Source: Aeromonas veronii
GTDB lineage: Bacteria > Pseudomonadota > Gammaproteobacteria > Enterobacterales > Aeromonadaceae
Direction of reading: 5' to 3'
Length of the DNA stretch: 45,000 nucleotides
Assembly: GCA_041319085.1 (NCBI GenBank)
Contig: CP101033.1
Span: forward strand, 287,501-332,500
Numbering within the stretch: position 1 is the stretch's first letter; each line of letters starts with the position of its first letter. The position numbers and the translations under genes were made by a program. The notes beneath the pieces were generated by a model that was not told the DNA's origin, did not search any database, and was given only the letters and a program-made list of their open reading frames with translations. Of this stretch, positions 1-11,080 are shown in pieces.

Positions 1-2482
<2,482 letters not shown>

Positions 2483-2604
2483 ACAACACCCAAGAAGTGT
2501 TCTGGGCCTTGTAGCGAATGAGTGAACTACTTACAAATTCAGTGATAATGACAAAGCAAACTAGCCAAGTCGTTATTCACGTCAGCTTTCTGGATTAAAG
2601 AATT

Positions 2605-2723
2605 TGCCTGGCGGCCATAGCGCCGTGGAACCACCTGATCCCATGCCGAACTCAGAAGTGAAACGCGGTAGCGCCGATGGTAGTGTGGCATTCGCCATGC
2701 GAGAGTAGGACACTGCCAGGCAC
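2605..2723 (+). rRNA. rrf: 5S ribosomal RNA
   Basis: Near-identical to gammaproteobacterial 5S. It begins TGCCTGGCGGCC, has the conserved CCATGCCGAACTCAGAAGTGAAAC core, and ends GAGAGTAGGACACTGCCAGGCA, which pairs with the 5' end to close helix I. It follows the 23S by about 120 bases, as in a standard rrn operon. The exact 3' end is uncertain by 1-2 bases. Confidence 0.97.
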
Positions 2724-2819
2724 CCAATTAAACAGCATTGTGAAATATCACGGTGTTGGCCGAGAGGATGACACCTCGTTGAAACGGCAGACAATTTAGC
2801 AAAAAGCTAACCAGACAGC

Positions 2820-2896
2820 GGAGCGGTAGTTCAGTCGGTTAGAATACCGGCCTGTCACGCCGGGGGTCGCGGGTTCGAGTCCCGTCCGCTCCGCCA
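2820..2896 (+). tRNA. tRNA-Asp (GTC anticodon)
   Basis: A 77-base tRNA with an encoded CCA end. The acceptor stem is GGAGCGG/CCGCTCC, the D-arm GTTCAGTCGGTTAGAAT, the anticodon stem-loop CCGGCCTGTCACGCCGG with GTC, and the T-arm GCGGGTTCGAGTCCCGT. It is almost identical to E. coli tRNA-Asp and sits in the usual distal position of an rrn operon. The 5S-tRNA spacer contains a short TTAGC-AAAAA-GCTAA hairpin (about 2797-2812) that may be a processing element. Confidence 0.98.
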
Positions 2897-2904
2897 CTAA
2901 TTTG

Positions 2905-2934
2905 AAGGCCTTCCCGATTGGGAAGGCCTTTTTG
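2905..2934 (+). terminator. Intrinsic terminator of the rrn operon
   Basis: Perfect 11-bp stem AAGGCCTTCCC-GATT-GGGAAGGCCTT followed by a T run, directly after tRNA-Asp. Confidence 0.9.
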
Positions 2935-3306
2935 CTATGGGCGATTTTTGCCCACTGATCCACATATTGCACACCAGAACCAACACAAAGCTCTGTCTGA
3001 CTACTGGGCTTTGGTGTTTTTAGCGTGTTAAACAGCCAGTGTTAGCATTTATCTGCAGGAAGAGAACTAAAACCCTGTCATCTCCTCCATTTTCTATCTA
3101 TATCAAGCTCTTATCTGATGGATTACTGACCATTTTAACTGGTTTACTTTTGGCCAAACTCTGTTCATGGCGCGCGATTAGGGTTGTATCTCGTTTATAA
3201 CTCGGTAGAGTAAGGGCATCTTGAGTTTGCCTGTCCCGCATCGAGTTTGCCGGGTTTCAGGTGTAACTTGGCCAGTTTTTATCAACCTTAAGTCAGTGGT
3301 ATCGAT
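2935..3306. other. Gene-free stretch between rrn operon and tmaR
   Basis: I see no credible ORF or RNA gene in these 372 bases. An imperfect inverted repeat, AACACAAAGC (2982-2991) with GCTTTGGTGTTTTT (3008-3021), ends in a T run and could be a second, back-up rrn terminator. The rest is moderately AT-rich and should hold the tmaR promoter, but I could not pick out a convincing -35/-10 pair. GAGTTTGCC occurs twice (around 3223 and 3243) without obvious meaning. Confidence 0.5.
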
Positions 3307-3624
3307 ATGGAACAAGTAAACAAGTCCACCTTCAGCGATGTACTGGAATATGTGCGTATGTCCCGTCGCCAGAACAAACTCAAGCGTGAAATCGCGGATA
3401 ACGAGAAGAAGATCCGTGACAACCAGAAGCGTGTACTGCTGCTCGACAACCTGAGCGACTACATCAAGCCGGACATGAGCATTGATGATGTGCAGGCGAT
3501 CATTGCCAACATGCGTACCGACTATGAAGAGCGCGTGGATGATCACATCATCAAGAACGCCGAGCTCTCCAAAGAGCGTAAAGAGCTGAGCACCAAACTG
3601 AAGGGCATGAGCTCTCACAAGTAA
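3307..3624 (+). CDS. tmaR: TmaR, PTS regulator / pole-localising protein (DUF496, YeeX family)
   Basis: The 105-residue protein aligns along its whole length with E. coli YeeX/TmaR (109 residues), including the nearly invariant [20 protein letters not shown] block (about residues 35-54) and the [13 protein letters not shown] block (about 80-92). In E. coli, TmaR forms polar clusters and sequesters PTS Enzyme I, tuning sugar uptake. The protein is small, charged and largely alpha-helical/coiled-coil, with no signal or membrane segment. The start is set by this homology, because the sequence just upstream (GTGGTATCGAT) is a poor ribosome-binding site. It stands alone between the rrn operon and the PBP-like gene, with its own terminator. 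Confidence 0.95.
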   Translation: MEQVNKSTFSDVLEYVRMSRRQNKLKREIADNEKKIRDNQKRVLLLDNLSDYIKPDMSIDDVQAIIANMRTDYEERVDDHIIKNAELSKERKELSTKLKGMSSHK

Positions 3625-3646
3625 GCGTACCGCTTTCGCTCAAGAG

Positions 3647-3670
3647 ACACCGGCCACTGGCCGGTGTTTT
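3647..3670 (+). terminator. Intrinsic terminator of tmaR
   Basis: ACACCGGCC-ACT-GGCCGGTGT stem followed by TTT, 22 bases after the tmaR stop codon. Confidence 0.85.
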
Positions 3671-3832
3671 GTTATCAGCTCGGATCTCTGCCACTCCTGC
3701 AACAATCGGCTCCCCTTTTTAGAATTGCCCTGTTACCATCACTACAGCGCAGTCAATAGTTTCAAGCCATTGACTTGAAAAGACTAAGCTTGAGTGAAAC
3801 ACAATAAATTGCGCAACCATGGTGGGGCTGAT

Positions 3833-6800
3833 ATGGGCGCATCAGAACAGACGGATTTGACACAAGTGGCATCTCAAGATTCATCTGTCCAGACCACGGA
3901 CGGGAACCCAAAGCGCAAGCGCCGTCACTGGTGGCGTTGGCTGTTCTGTTTTCTCTTTTTATTGTGCCTGGGGGTGGTGATCGCTCTGGTTGGCTATGAG
4001 ATGAAAACCTCGAAGCTGCAATCCCAGGAGATCTCCCGCTATGCCGCCAAGCTCACCTATCAGGTCGAGCCAGGCCAGAGCAAGCAGATCGCCTTCCCTG
4101 AGGATGGCCCATTCGACAAGCGGCTCGGCTATGTGCAATTGCCGATGATGCAGGAGCGTCTGCTTCAGCGGGGCTATGAAGTCAGCAAGCAGGTGCATTT
4201 CTCCGACGCACTCTATGACTATGCCAGTCGTGGCTTCTTCGTGCCCTATACCGAGAAGGTGCAGGCCGGTTTGACGCTGCACGATTGCCGCGCCGAGCCC
4301 TTCTATCAATTCAAGTATCCGACCCATCACTATCCGGATTTTGACTCCATTCCGCCGCTCGTCATCCAGTCGCTGCTGTTTATCGAGAACCGCGACTTGC
4401 TGAGCAACGAAGAGCCATTGGCCAACCCGGCGGTCGACTGGCCCCGTTTTGCCAAGGCCGCGCTCTCCCAGGTGGGCAAGGCGCTCGATATGCAGGATCA
4501 ATCTGCCGGTGGCAGTACCCTGGCGACCCAAGTGGAGAAGTATCGCCACTCGCCAGATGGGCTAACCCTGTCGCCGACCGAAAAGATCCGCCAGATGGCC
4601 TCTGCCAGTGTGCGGGCCTATCGTCTCGGGCCGGAAACCCTCGAAGCGCGCAAGCTGGTCGCCTGGGCCTACCTCAACTCGGTACCGCTCTCGGCCGCAC
4701 CGGGATACGGTGAGGTGCATGGTTTGGGGGATGGGCTCTGGGTCTGGTTTGGTGCCAGTGTCGATGACGTGAACCGTCTGCTGGATCCCGCCCGCAACCA
4801 GAATGCACCACTGGCCGAGCAGGGGCTCGCCCTGCGTCAGGTGGTCTCGCTGATGATTGCCCACCGCCGCCCCTCTTACTATCTGGCTCAGGGGCGAGAG
4901 GCTCTGGCCACCCTGACCGACAGCTATCTGCGCCTGTTTGTGCAGGAGGGAATGATCACGCCACCTCTGATGGAGGCGGCGCTCAAGGCCAAGATTACGT
5001 TTCGTGACTTCCTGCAGTCTCCGGCTATCACCCGGGTGAACAATAACAAGGGGTTGCAGGTTGCCCGTACTCGCCTGAGCCGTCAGCTTGGGGTGCAGCT
5101 CTATGACCTCGACCGGATGGATCTGACGGCCGATACCAGCCTCAATATGCCGCTGCAGAACGAAATATCCCGTTATCTGCAACAGCTGGCCGACCCGACG
5201 TTTGCCGCCGAGGTAGGACTGTTTGGTGAGCGCCTGCTCTCGCCGGAGAAGACGGGCGATGTGCGCTACAGCTTCACTCTGTTCGAGAAGTCGCCGGAAG
5301 GATTCAAGGTCCGGGTCCAGACCGACAACACCGATCAGCCGTTCGATATCAACGAAGGCTCCAAGCTGGAGTTGGGCTCAACCGCCAAGTTGCGGGTGCT
5401 GACTACCTATCTGGAGATCGTGGCCGAGTTGCACGACAACTATGCCGAGATGCCGGTCGAGAATCTGCGCAAACTGGCAGCCGTCTCTCAGGACAACCTC
5501 AGCCGCTGGGCCATCTCCTATCTGATGACGGCTCAGGACAAGAGCCTGCCGGTGATGCTGGAAGCGGCGCTGGATCGCAAATACTCCGCCAGCCCCAACG
5601 AGGGGTTCTTTACCGGTGGCGGTATGCATACCTTCAACAACTTCCGCCGCGAGGATAACGGGCGTATTCCCCCGATCCGCGATGCGCTGCGCGAGTCCAT
5701 CAACCTGCCGTTTGTGCGGCTGATGCGCGATATCGTGCGCTACAGCCTCTACAAGGAGGGGAATCGTGCCCAGTTGCTCAAGGATGACAAGGATCCCCGT
5801 CGTCAGGAGTATTTGGCCAAATTTGCCGACAAAGAGGGTCAGACCTATCTGCTGCGCTTCTGGCGCAAATATCGCGGCAAGACCCCCGAGGAGCAGCTGG
5901 ATACTTTCCTCGATGGTCTCAAGCCAAACGCAGTACGTTTAGCGGCGGTTCACCGCTACCTGATGCCGGAGGCTAATGAAGCGGTATTTGCCGCCTTCCT
6001 GGCGGAGCGGTTGCCACGCGAGAAGCTGAGCGCGAAGCGGATCAATCAGCTCTATGTCAGCTATGGCCCGGGCAAGTATTCACTGCCAGATCAGGGCTAC
6101 ATCGCCCGTGTTCACCCGTTGGAGTTGTGGCTTCTGGCCTACCTCAAGGAGTTTGACAAGGCGACCTTTGCTGACGCGGTGGCAGCCAGTCGTGACGAGC
6201 GGCAGGAGGTCTACAGCTGGCTGTTCAAGACCCGCCATCGCAGTGCCCGTGACAGCCGGATCCGCACCATGCTGGAGGTTGAAGCGTTCCTTGATATCCA
6301 TCAACGCTGGGCCAAGCTCGGGTATCCGTTCGACCATCTGGTGCCTTCGCTAGCGACTGCCTTGGGCAGCTCCGGCGACCGTCCGGCTGCACTGGCCGAG
6401 CTGATGGGCATTATCCAGAATGGCGGTGTCCGCTCGCCAACCTTGCGTATCGAGCATCTCTCGTTCGCCAAGGGGACACCCTTCGAGACCGAGTTTGAGC
6501 CGCAGCACACCGAGGGCACCCGGGTTATGCCGGCAGAGGTGGCGGCAGCTCTGCGCAGTGCGCTCTCCAAGGTCGTTGAAGGGGGCACGGCAAGACGTAT
6601 CGCCGGAGCCTTCGCCCTGCCGGATGGCACTGTGTTGCAGATGGGGGGCAAGACCGGAACCGGGGATAACCGGATTGAAACCGTGGGCCGTTATGGCAAC
6701 GTGACCAGCTCGCTGGCGCGCAACCGCACCGCAACCTTCGTTTTCTATCTGGGTGAGGATCACTTCGGTACGTTGACCGCCTATGTACCGGGTAGCCAGT

Positions 6801-6916
6801 CCGACAAGTTCCGCTTCACCTCGGCGCTGCCGGTGCAGGTGCTCAAGGGGATGGCCCCCCTGCTGATGCCTTACCTGCAACCGGGCTCCCATACCCAGTG
6901 TCTGGCGAACCCGTGA
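3833..6916 (+). CDS. Divergent class A penicillin-binding-protein-like protein (GT51-like plus transpeptidase)
   Basis: About 1027 residues, anchored by an N-terminal membrane segment after a basic KRKRRHWWRW stretch. The N-terminal half resembles peptidoglycan glycosyltransferase GT51, but the motifs are altered: IENRDLL instead of EDRxF (E185), GGSTLATQ (226-233), EKIRQ instead of RKxxE (Q254 where the second catalytic Glu is expected) and WAYLN instead of ExYLN (W278). The C-terminal half keeps all three penicillin-binding motifs: S516-T-A-K, S622-I-N and K940-T-G. The SxN-to-KTG gap is about 316 residues, far longer than the roughly 125-190 in E. coli PBP1b and PBP1a, so there is a large insertion. 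I prefer the ATG at 3833 (GGTGGGG five bases upstream) to the GTG at 3794, which lacks a binding site. It may be a bifunctional PBP relative whose glycosyltransferase is weak or dead. Confidence 0.85.
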   Translation: MGASEQTDLTQVASQDSSVQTTDGNPKRKRRHWWRWLFCFLFLLCLGVVIALVGYEMKTSKLQSQEISRYAAKLTYQVEPGQSKQIAFPEDGPFDKRLGYVQLPMMQERLLQRGYEVSKQVHFSDALYDYASRGFFVPYTEKVQAGLTLHDCRAEPFYQFKYPTHHYPDFDSIPPLVIQSLLFIENRDLLSNEEPLANPAVDWPRFAKAALSQVGKALDMQDQSAGGSTLATQVEKYRHSPDGLTLSPTEKIRQMASASVRAYRLGPETLEARKLVAWAYLNSVPLSAAPGYGEVHGLGDGLWVWFGASVDDVNRLLDPARNQNAPLAEQGLALRQVVSLMIAHRRPSYYLAQGREALATLTDSYLRLFVQEGMITPPLMEAALKAKITFRDFLQSPAITRVNNNKGLQVARTRLSRQLGVQLYDLDRMDLTADTSLNMPLQNEISRYLQQLADPTFAAEVGLFGERLLSPEKTGDVRYSFTLFEKSPEGFKVRVQTDNTDQPFDINEGSKLELGSTAKLRVLTTYLEIVAELHDNYAEMPVENLRKLAAVSQDNLSRWAISYLMTAQDKSLPVMLEAALDRKYSASPNEGFFTGGGMHTFNNFRREDNGRIPPIRDALRESINLPFVRLMRDIVRYSLYKEGNRAQLLKDDKDPRRQEYLAKFADKEGQTYLLRFWRKYRGKTPEEQLDTFLDGLKPNAVRLAAVHRYLMPEANEAVFAAFLAERLPREKLSAKRINQLYVSYGPGKYSLPDQGYIARVHPLELWLLAYLKEFDKATFADAVAASRDERQEVYSWLFKTRHRSARDSRIRTMLEVEAFLDIHQRWAKLGYPFDHLVPSLATALGSSGDRPAALAELMGIIQNGGVRSPTLRIEHLSFAKGTPFETEFEPQHTEGTRVMPAEVAAALRSALSKVVEGGTARRIAGAFALPDGTVLQMGGKTGTGDNRIETVGRYGNVTSSLARNRTATFVFYLGEDHFGTLTAYVPGSQSDKFRFTSALPVQVLKGMAPLLMPYLQPGSHTQCLANP

Positions 6917-6961
6917 TACGAGCGAATTGCCGCTAATCACGCAGATAACAAACCAGAGAAA

Positions 6962-6996
6962 AAAACGGGGAGCTGACAGCCTCCCCGTTTTCTTTT
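6962..6996. terminator. Bidirectional terminator between PBP-like gene and yidA
   Basis: AAAACGGGGAG and CTCCCCGTTTT flank a short loop, with A-rich and T-rich sides. It serves the converging genes on both strands. Confidence 0.85.
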
Positions 6997-7019
6997 CCAC
7001 ATCTGGCGGCCCGATGGGA

Positions 7020-7829
7020 TCAGACGTTCAGTACGAACTGCTCGATCACCTGAGCCACACCCTCTTCATCGTTGCGGGCGGCGGTGTGCTGGGCGAGATC
7101 CTTGATCTCGTCGGTGGCATTGCCCATCGCAACCCCGAGACCTGCGTACTCGATCATGTGGCGATCGTTGCCTGCATCCCCGACGCAGATCACCTGATCG
7201 GCGGTCAGGCCCAGGTGCTCGGCCAGCGCGGCGACGCCAGTTCCCTTGTTGCTGTGCTTGTTCATGAACTCGAGGAAGAAGGGGGCGCTCTGTACCACGG
7301 TATAGCGCTCATAGAGCTCTGCAGGCAGTCGCTCGATGGCGCGGGAGAGCTGGGGCGGCTCGTCGATCATCATCACCTTCATGATCTGCTCGTCGGCAGG
7401 CAAGGTGGCGAAGTCGATCAGATTGATCGGCATGCCGATCAGGCGGGATTCGTGCTCGGTGTAGGTGCTGACACGGGGGCTGATGAGGCCCTGGGTGACC
7501 GAGAAACCATGGACGTTCACCTCCAGCTCGTCAGCCAGTTTGGCGACGGCGCTGGCGTCACTGCCGGTCAGCAGCTGGCTGCGGATGATGCGCTGATCGG
7601 CCACCTGCTGCACCAGGGCGCCGTTGTAGCAGATGACGTAGTCATGCTCTGTGGTGAGGCCGAGTTCTTCCAGATAGCGGCTCATCCCTTCCAGCGGGCG
7701 GCCGGAGGCCAGTACTACGGTTACCCCTTTGGCGCGCGCGGCGCTGATGGCGGCGTGGGTGCGGGGAGTAATCTGGCCCTGCGGGTTGAGCAGGGTGCCA
7801 TCCATATCCAATGCGATCAGCTTGTACAT
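7020..7829 (-). CDS. yidA: HAD-family sugar/phosphoester phosphatase, YidA type
   Basis: 269 residues, against 270 for E. coli YidA, with end-to-end similarity. HAD motif I is the N-terminal DMDGT (residues 8-12), followed by the ASGRP motif II block near residue 41. The shared KVMMIDEPPQL segment lies in the Cof-type cap, and the C-terminal GDAGNDRHMIEYAG motif binds Mg. E. coli YidA is a cytosolic phosphatase acting on sugar phosphates and other phosphoesters. On the minus strand it is downstream of the FapA-like gene. The 114-base gap contains a TGGCCC/GGGCCA hairpin (7851-7869) without a T run, so read-through is possible. Confidence 0.92.
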   Translation of the reverse strand: MYKLIALDMDGTLLNPQGQITPRTHAAISAARAKGVTVVLASGRPLEGMSRYLEELGLTTEHDYVICYNGALVQQVADQRIIRSQLLTGSDASAVAKLADELEVNVHGFSVTQGLISPRVSTYTEHESRLIGMPINLIDFATLPADEQIMKVMMIDEPPQLSRAIERLPAELYERYTVVQSAPFFLEFMNKHSNKGTGVAALAEHLGLTADQVICVGDAGNDRHMIEYAGLGVAMGNATDEIKDLAQHTAARNDEEGVAQVIEQFVLNV

Positions 7830-7943
7830 CTCTCACTACCTGAGTCTGGGTGGCCCGCCCGGTGGGGCCAAGGAAGTGGCGAGTGTAGCGAAAATCGGCG
7901 GCGGGATCACGGCCGGTTCAGCGATGGATCCGTGCCTGTTGAC

Positions 7944-9665
7944 CTATTTGTGCCCCTTATAGGGGTTCATCAGCAGCTGATCTTCGCGGATGCAGAAGTG
8001 GATCGGGCCATGTTCGATATCGACCCGGTTGTGGTGGTGAGCCATCTCCACCTCGACCCCGGGGAAGAGGTGCTGGGTCGCGATGATGTCCATGTCAGCC
8101 ATCAGTTTCTGCAGCTCTTCACGGTTGGCGGCTAGCTGATCTTCCAGCTGGCGCAGCTCGAGTTGGTGACGCTCACGGATGGGTTTCAGTTTGCGCAAGG
8201 TATCCGGATTGCGCTTGTCGCTGGGTAGTTGCACCAGCCGCATCACCAGCGCCTTGATCTTTTCCAGCTGCTCCAGACACGCCTGTTGCTGCTGCTTGAG
8301 TTGATGCTCCTGCTCCTTGTGGGTGAAGTAACCGCCGAGGATCTGCAGCCGGGTCTGATTACCGGCACTGGCCCCCAACACGGGTGAGATGATGAGGCGA
8401 TTGGCAATGCTGAGGCCACCCAGCAGGTTGCCTTTGCGCATTCCGCCGTCACCCACCTTGATATCCTGTCCGCTGCGACTGTAGCAGTGGCTGAGCTGGC
8501 TCTGGATCTGGATATCCCCTCCCGCTTCCAGTTGGGCATACTGGGCGTAGCTGGCGTGAATTTCCCTCTGGGCATTGAGCTTGCAGAGAAACTCCCCCTG
8601 ATCGTCACGGCGGCCAATGATGCCGTGGCGCACTGTGATGGTGCCCCCCGCCTCGATCCACCCCCCCTCGATAAAGCCACCGATGACGATGTCACCGCTG
8701 ACCGAAATCTTCATGCCCGGGTTGACGTCGCCGCTGACGATTAATCCCCCTTCAAAATCAATGTGGCCGTGGCGGGCATCCACCCGTTTGACGCTGAGCA
8801 CCTCATCCACCTTCATGCCCGCTTTCTCCTGACAGGGCAGGCCAGCCCGACTGGCAATCAGCAGGTCGGGATCGTCGGGGGAGAGGAAGGTGCCCTCGCC
8901 AGCACTCATCGGACTGTCTTTGCCATCTTTGGCGGGCAACTCCTGGCCGGTTACGGTAAAACCGGGCACTCCTTGAGTGGCGGGATGGCGGCGCATCAGC
9001 GGAGCGCCGGCCTTGACGGTGACGATGGAGCCGAGATCCCGCAGGTCGACCCGGTCATGATCCAGCTCCCTGGGTTTGAGGATCCGTTCAGCCGGGGTCT
9101 CCACCAGTCGTTCATATCGGGAGTCCTGACCATTGATGGCAGGCTGGCCGCGGGCGATGACCAGTTTTAGCTGGCTGCCGGGGGCTGCCTCCTTGGCCGA
9201 CAGGATGGCGGCGGTGAGCAGTTGTTCACTTACCCCCTGTTTGATGTCGCTGAGGGAGATAGCCTCTTGCAGCTGTTCGTGCGTCACATACAGGCCTCCC
9301 CAGTCAGCGGTGATCTGGGCCGTGGCGCTCATGCGGTCCTTCTCCACAATCACGGCGAGTCGGGCATCCTGACGTTTGCCGACAGGGATCGGGTGGGTGG
9401 GCACGGGGGCGGCAGGGTTGGTGAGCAGGGCATTGAGCAGGCTGATGGCCTGCTTGATCCCGTCGGGCAGTGGCTGATAGCGGCGACAGTTGGAAGCGAG
9501 CAGCAGAGCCTGCACATCCCGTTCTGCAACCGGTTTGGTGAGACCGGCGGCAATCCGTAGGCAGACCAGTTCCATATCGTTTGATAGCAGCAGCCACTCT
9601 TTGCTTAACACCGTATCTCCTTGCCAGGTGGGGAGGGTGCGCTCAGCTTGCCCCTCTACTGTCAT
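7944..9665 (-). CDS. FapA-family protein (DUF342 domain)
   Basis: 573 residues, cytosolic, no signal or membrane segment. The centre (about residues 190-420) is the DUF342/FapA core, rich in repeated beta turns such as VNPGMKISVSGDIVIGGFIEGGWIEAGG. It is followed by a Q/E/L-rich coiled coil (about 430-525) and a short C-terminal tail. FapA in Vibrio vulnificus is linked to flagellar pole assembly and to the PTS protein IIA-Glc, but membership of DUF342 alone does not prove that role. I chose the ATG at 9665, which has GAGAG five bases upstream, over the TTG at 9683. The gene starts downstream of an ATTCAGA-N7-TCTGAAT inverted repeat (9718-9738). Confidence 0.8.
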   Translation of the reverse strand: MTVEGQAERTLPTWQGDTVLSKEWLLLSNDMELVCLRIAAGLTKPVAERDVQALLLASNCRRYQPLPDGIKQAISLLNALLTNPAAPVPTHPIPVGKRQDARLAVIVEKDRMSATAQITADWGGLYVTHEQLQEAISLSDIKQGVSEQLLTAAILSAKEAAPGSQLKLVIARGQPAINGQDSRYERLVETPAERILKPRELDHDRVDLRDLGSIVTVKAGAPLMRRHPATQGVPGFTVTGQELPAKDGKDSPMSAGEGTFLSPDDPDLLIASRAGLPCQEKAGMKVDEVLSVKRVDARHGHIDFEGGLIVSGDVNPGMKISVSGDIVIGGFIEGGWIEAGGTITVRHGIIGRRDDQGEFLCKLNAQREIHASYAQYAQLEAGGDIQIQSQLSHCYSRSGQDIKVGDGGMRKGNLLGGLSIANRLIISPVLGASAGNQTRLQILGGYFTHKEQEHQLKQQQQACLEQLEKIKALVMRLVQLPSDKRNPDTLRKLKPIRERHQLELRQLEDQLAANREELQKLMADMDIIATQHLFPGVEVEMAHHHNRVDIEHGPIHFCIREDQLLMNPYKGHK

Positions 9666-9717
9666 TACATCTCTCAATGCCAAATAAAGCGAACCACCGA
9701 CGGTGAGAGTGGGCAGT

Positions 9718-9738
9718 ATTCAGATATTTCTTCTGAAT
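9718..9738. promoter_or_regulatory. Inverted repeat upstream of FapA-like gene, possible operator
   Basis: ATTCAGA and TCTGAAT are perfect 7-base arms separated by 7 bases, 53 bases upstream of the chosen start of the minus-strand FapA-like gene. I do not recognise the regulator. There is no T run, so it is not a terminator. Confidence 0.4.
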
Positions 9739-9824
9739 GGTCAATAGATTGAGGTCAAATCGGTGATGACGGCCGGATAAATATGGGTACTGTTTGGCAA
9801 TGGCGTGAAAAGGCGGATCGCAGC

Positions 9825-9847
9825 GCCAGCGACATAGGGTCGCTGGC
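9825..9847. other. Strong hairpin between CinA-like and FapA-like genes
   Basis: GCCAGCGAC and GTCGCTGGC form a perfect 9-bp stem with a 5-base loop, 20 bases after the CinA-like stop. Neither strand has a T run beside it, so it is not a classic intrinsic terminator. It may protect the 3' end of the upstream mRNA. Confidence 0.5.
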
Positions 9848-9866
9848 AGGGGAATGGCGGTTGTTA

Positions 9867-11027
9867 TCAGCTGCGCTGAGCTGTTCTGGCCAGGGTGAGG
9901 TAATCGCCGAGCACCGGTTCGCCCAGCAGATAGCGGCGCAGCATGTCGAGGGCGGCAAAGGCGAGGATCTTGCGGCGGCTCTCCGGGTCGGGGTGGCTGA
10001 CCTTGAGGGTCTGGCCGAACGAAAGTTCATCGGCGCAGAGCAGCAAAGGCACGCCTTCAGGGCCTGCCTGGCCGATTGTCAGACTCACGCCCTTGGTGGA
10101 GCCCGCCAGCTGGTCGAGCTCGCAGCTCAATGCGTGGCTAAAACTGGCTTCCAGCGCGGCGTGTTCATGGCACATGGCAAGCAAGGCTCCCCGGCTCTCA
10201 CATTCATACAGAGCGAGTGGTTTCTCTCCCTGCAGCGCGAGGATCTGCTGCGCCGGTTCCGTATCCCCGTGGCCAACCAGCCAGGGGCGGATCGTGCTCA
10301 GCAGCCGGTGCTCGGCGCTCTCCATATCAGCGGCGCTGGCGCCGTGGCCGATCAGCTTCAGCTCGATAAGGGGCATGGCGGAGCGGTAACCCAGCTCGAT
10401 GCCGGTGGGCCAGGGGGCGGCATCCAGCAGGTCGCTGAGGGCCGATTCCGAGACGCCAAAGGTGTAAAAGCGGCGCAATTCGGTATCGGTTTGTGCCCCG
10501 GCCAGCGCCTTGAGGCGTGGCAGAATCTGTTCGCGCACCATTTGCTTGAACTCGAATGGAACGCCCGGGGTGAAGAAGAGCTGGCTCTGGCCCTGATCGC
10601 CGATGTGAGTGACCACAAAGCCGCAGGCGGTGCCAACCGGGTTGTCGAGGATCTCACATCCCTGCGGCAGCCAGGCCTGTTTGGCATTGCTTTGTGCCAT
10701 GGGGCGGCCACGGCTGGCGTAGCGGGCCGTGATGGTGGCGAGCCAGTCTGGGAAGAGGGTGAGCGGCAGGTCAAAGGCCTCGGCGGCGGCCAGAGCGGTG
10801 AGATCGTCGGCGGTGGGGCCGAGCCCGCCGCACACCAGCACCACCTCGGCGCGGCTAGCGCTCTCTTGCAGCAGCGCTTTCAAGTCGGCGAGGTTGTCCC
10901 CCACCGTCAGGCGACGGCGCACCTGCCACCCCTGTTCCAGCAGCAGGGCGCTGAGCCAGGCCGCGTTGGTATCGACCACCAGACCCGTCACTATTTCGTC
11001 TCCGGTACTAATGATCTCGATACGCAT
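9867..11027 (-). CDS. CinA-like protein with degenerate C-terminal domain (YfaY type)
   Basis: 386 residues, matching E. coli YfaY along its length. Residues 1-170 are a MoaB/MogA-like CinA N-terminal domain, with the opening IEIISTGDEIVTG, VVDTNAAWL, GGLGPTADDL and NPVGTACGF blocks. The C-terminal part corresponds to the CinA nicotinamide-mononucleotide deamidase domain. Where active CinA has an ESCTGG block, this protein reads CESRGA (in LYECESRGALLA), so deamidation looks doubtful, as in the YfaY group. AAGGAG lies seven bases before the ATG. It sits 53 bases after the HD-GYP gene on the same strand and is probably co-transcribed with it. Confidence 0.85.
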   Translation of the reverse strand: MRIEIISTGDEIVTGLVVDTNAAWLSALLLEQGWQVRRRLTVGDNLADLKALLQESASRAEVVLVCGGLGPTADDLTALAAAEAFDLPLTLFPDWLATITARYASRGRPMAQSNAKQAWLPQGCEILDNPVGTACGFVVTHIGDQGQSQLFFTPGVPFEFKQMVREQILPRLKALAGAQTDTELRRFYTFGVSESALSDLLDAAPWPTGIELGYRSAMPLIELKLIGHGASAADMESAEHRLLSTIRPWLVGHGDTEPAQQILALQGEKPLALYECESRGALLAMCHEHAALEASFSHALSCELDQLAGSTKGVSLTIGQAGPEGVPLLLCADELSFGQTLKVSHPDPESRRKILAFAALDMLRRYLLGEPVLGDYLTLARTAQRS

Positions 11028-11080
11028 GGCGGGCTCCTTGGGTTAAACGGGTGACAACGGTTGGCCTCGGGCCAGCACAA

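Noticed and set aside
3794..3832. GTG start of the PBP-like gene
   Set aside because: No ribosome-binding site upstream; the ATG at 3833 has one.
6927..8135. Plus-strand ORF of 402 codons opposite yidA and the FapA-like gene
   Set aside because: Crosses a terminator and antisense to two well-supported genes.
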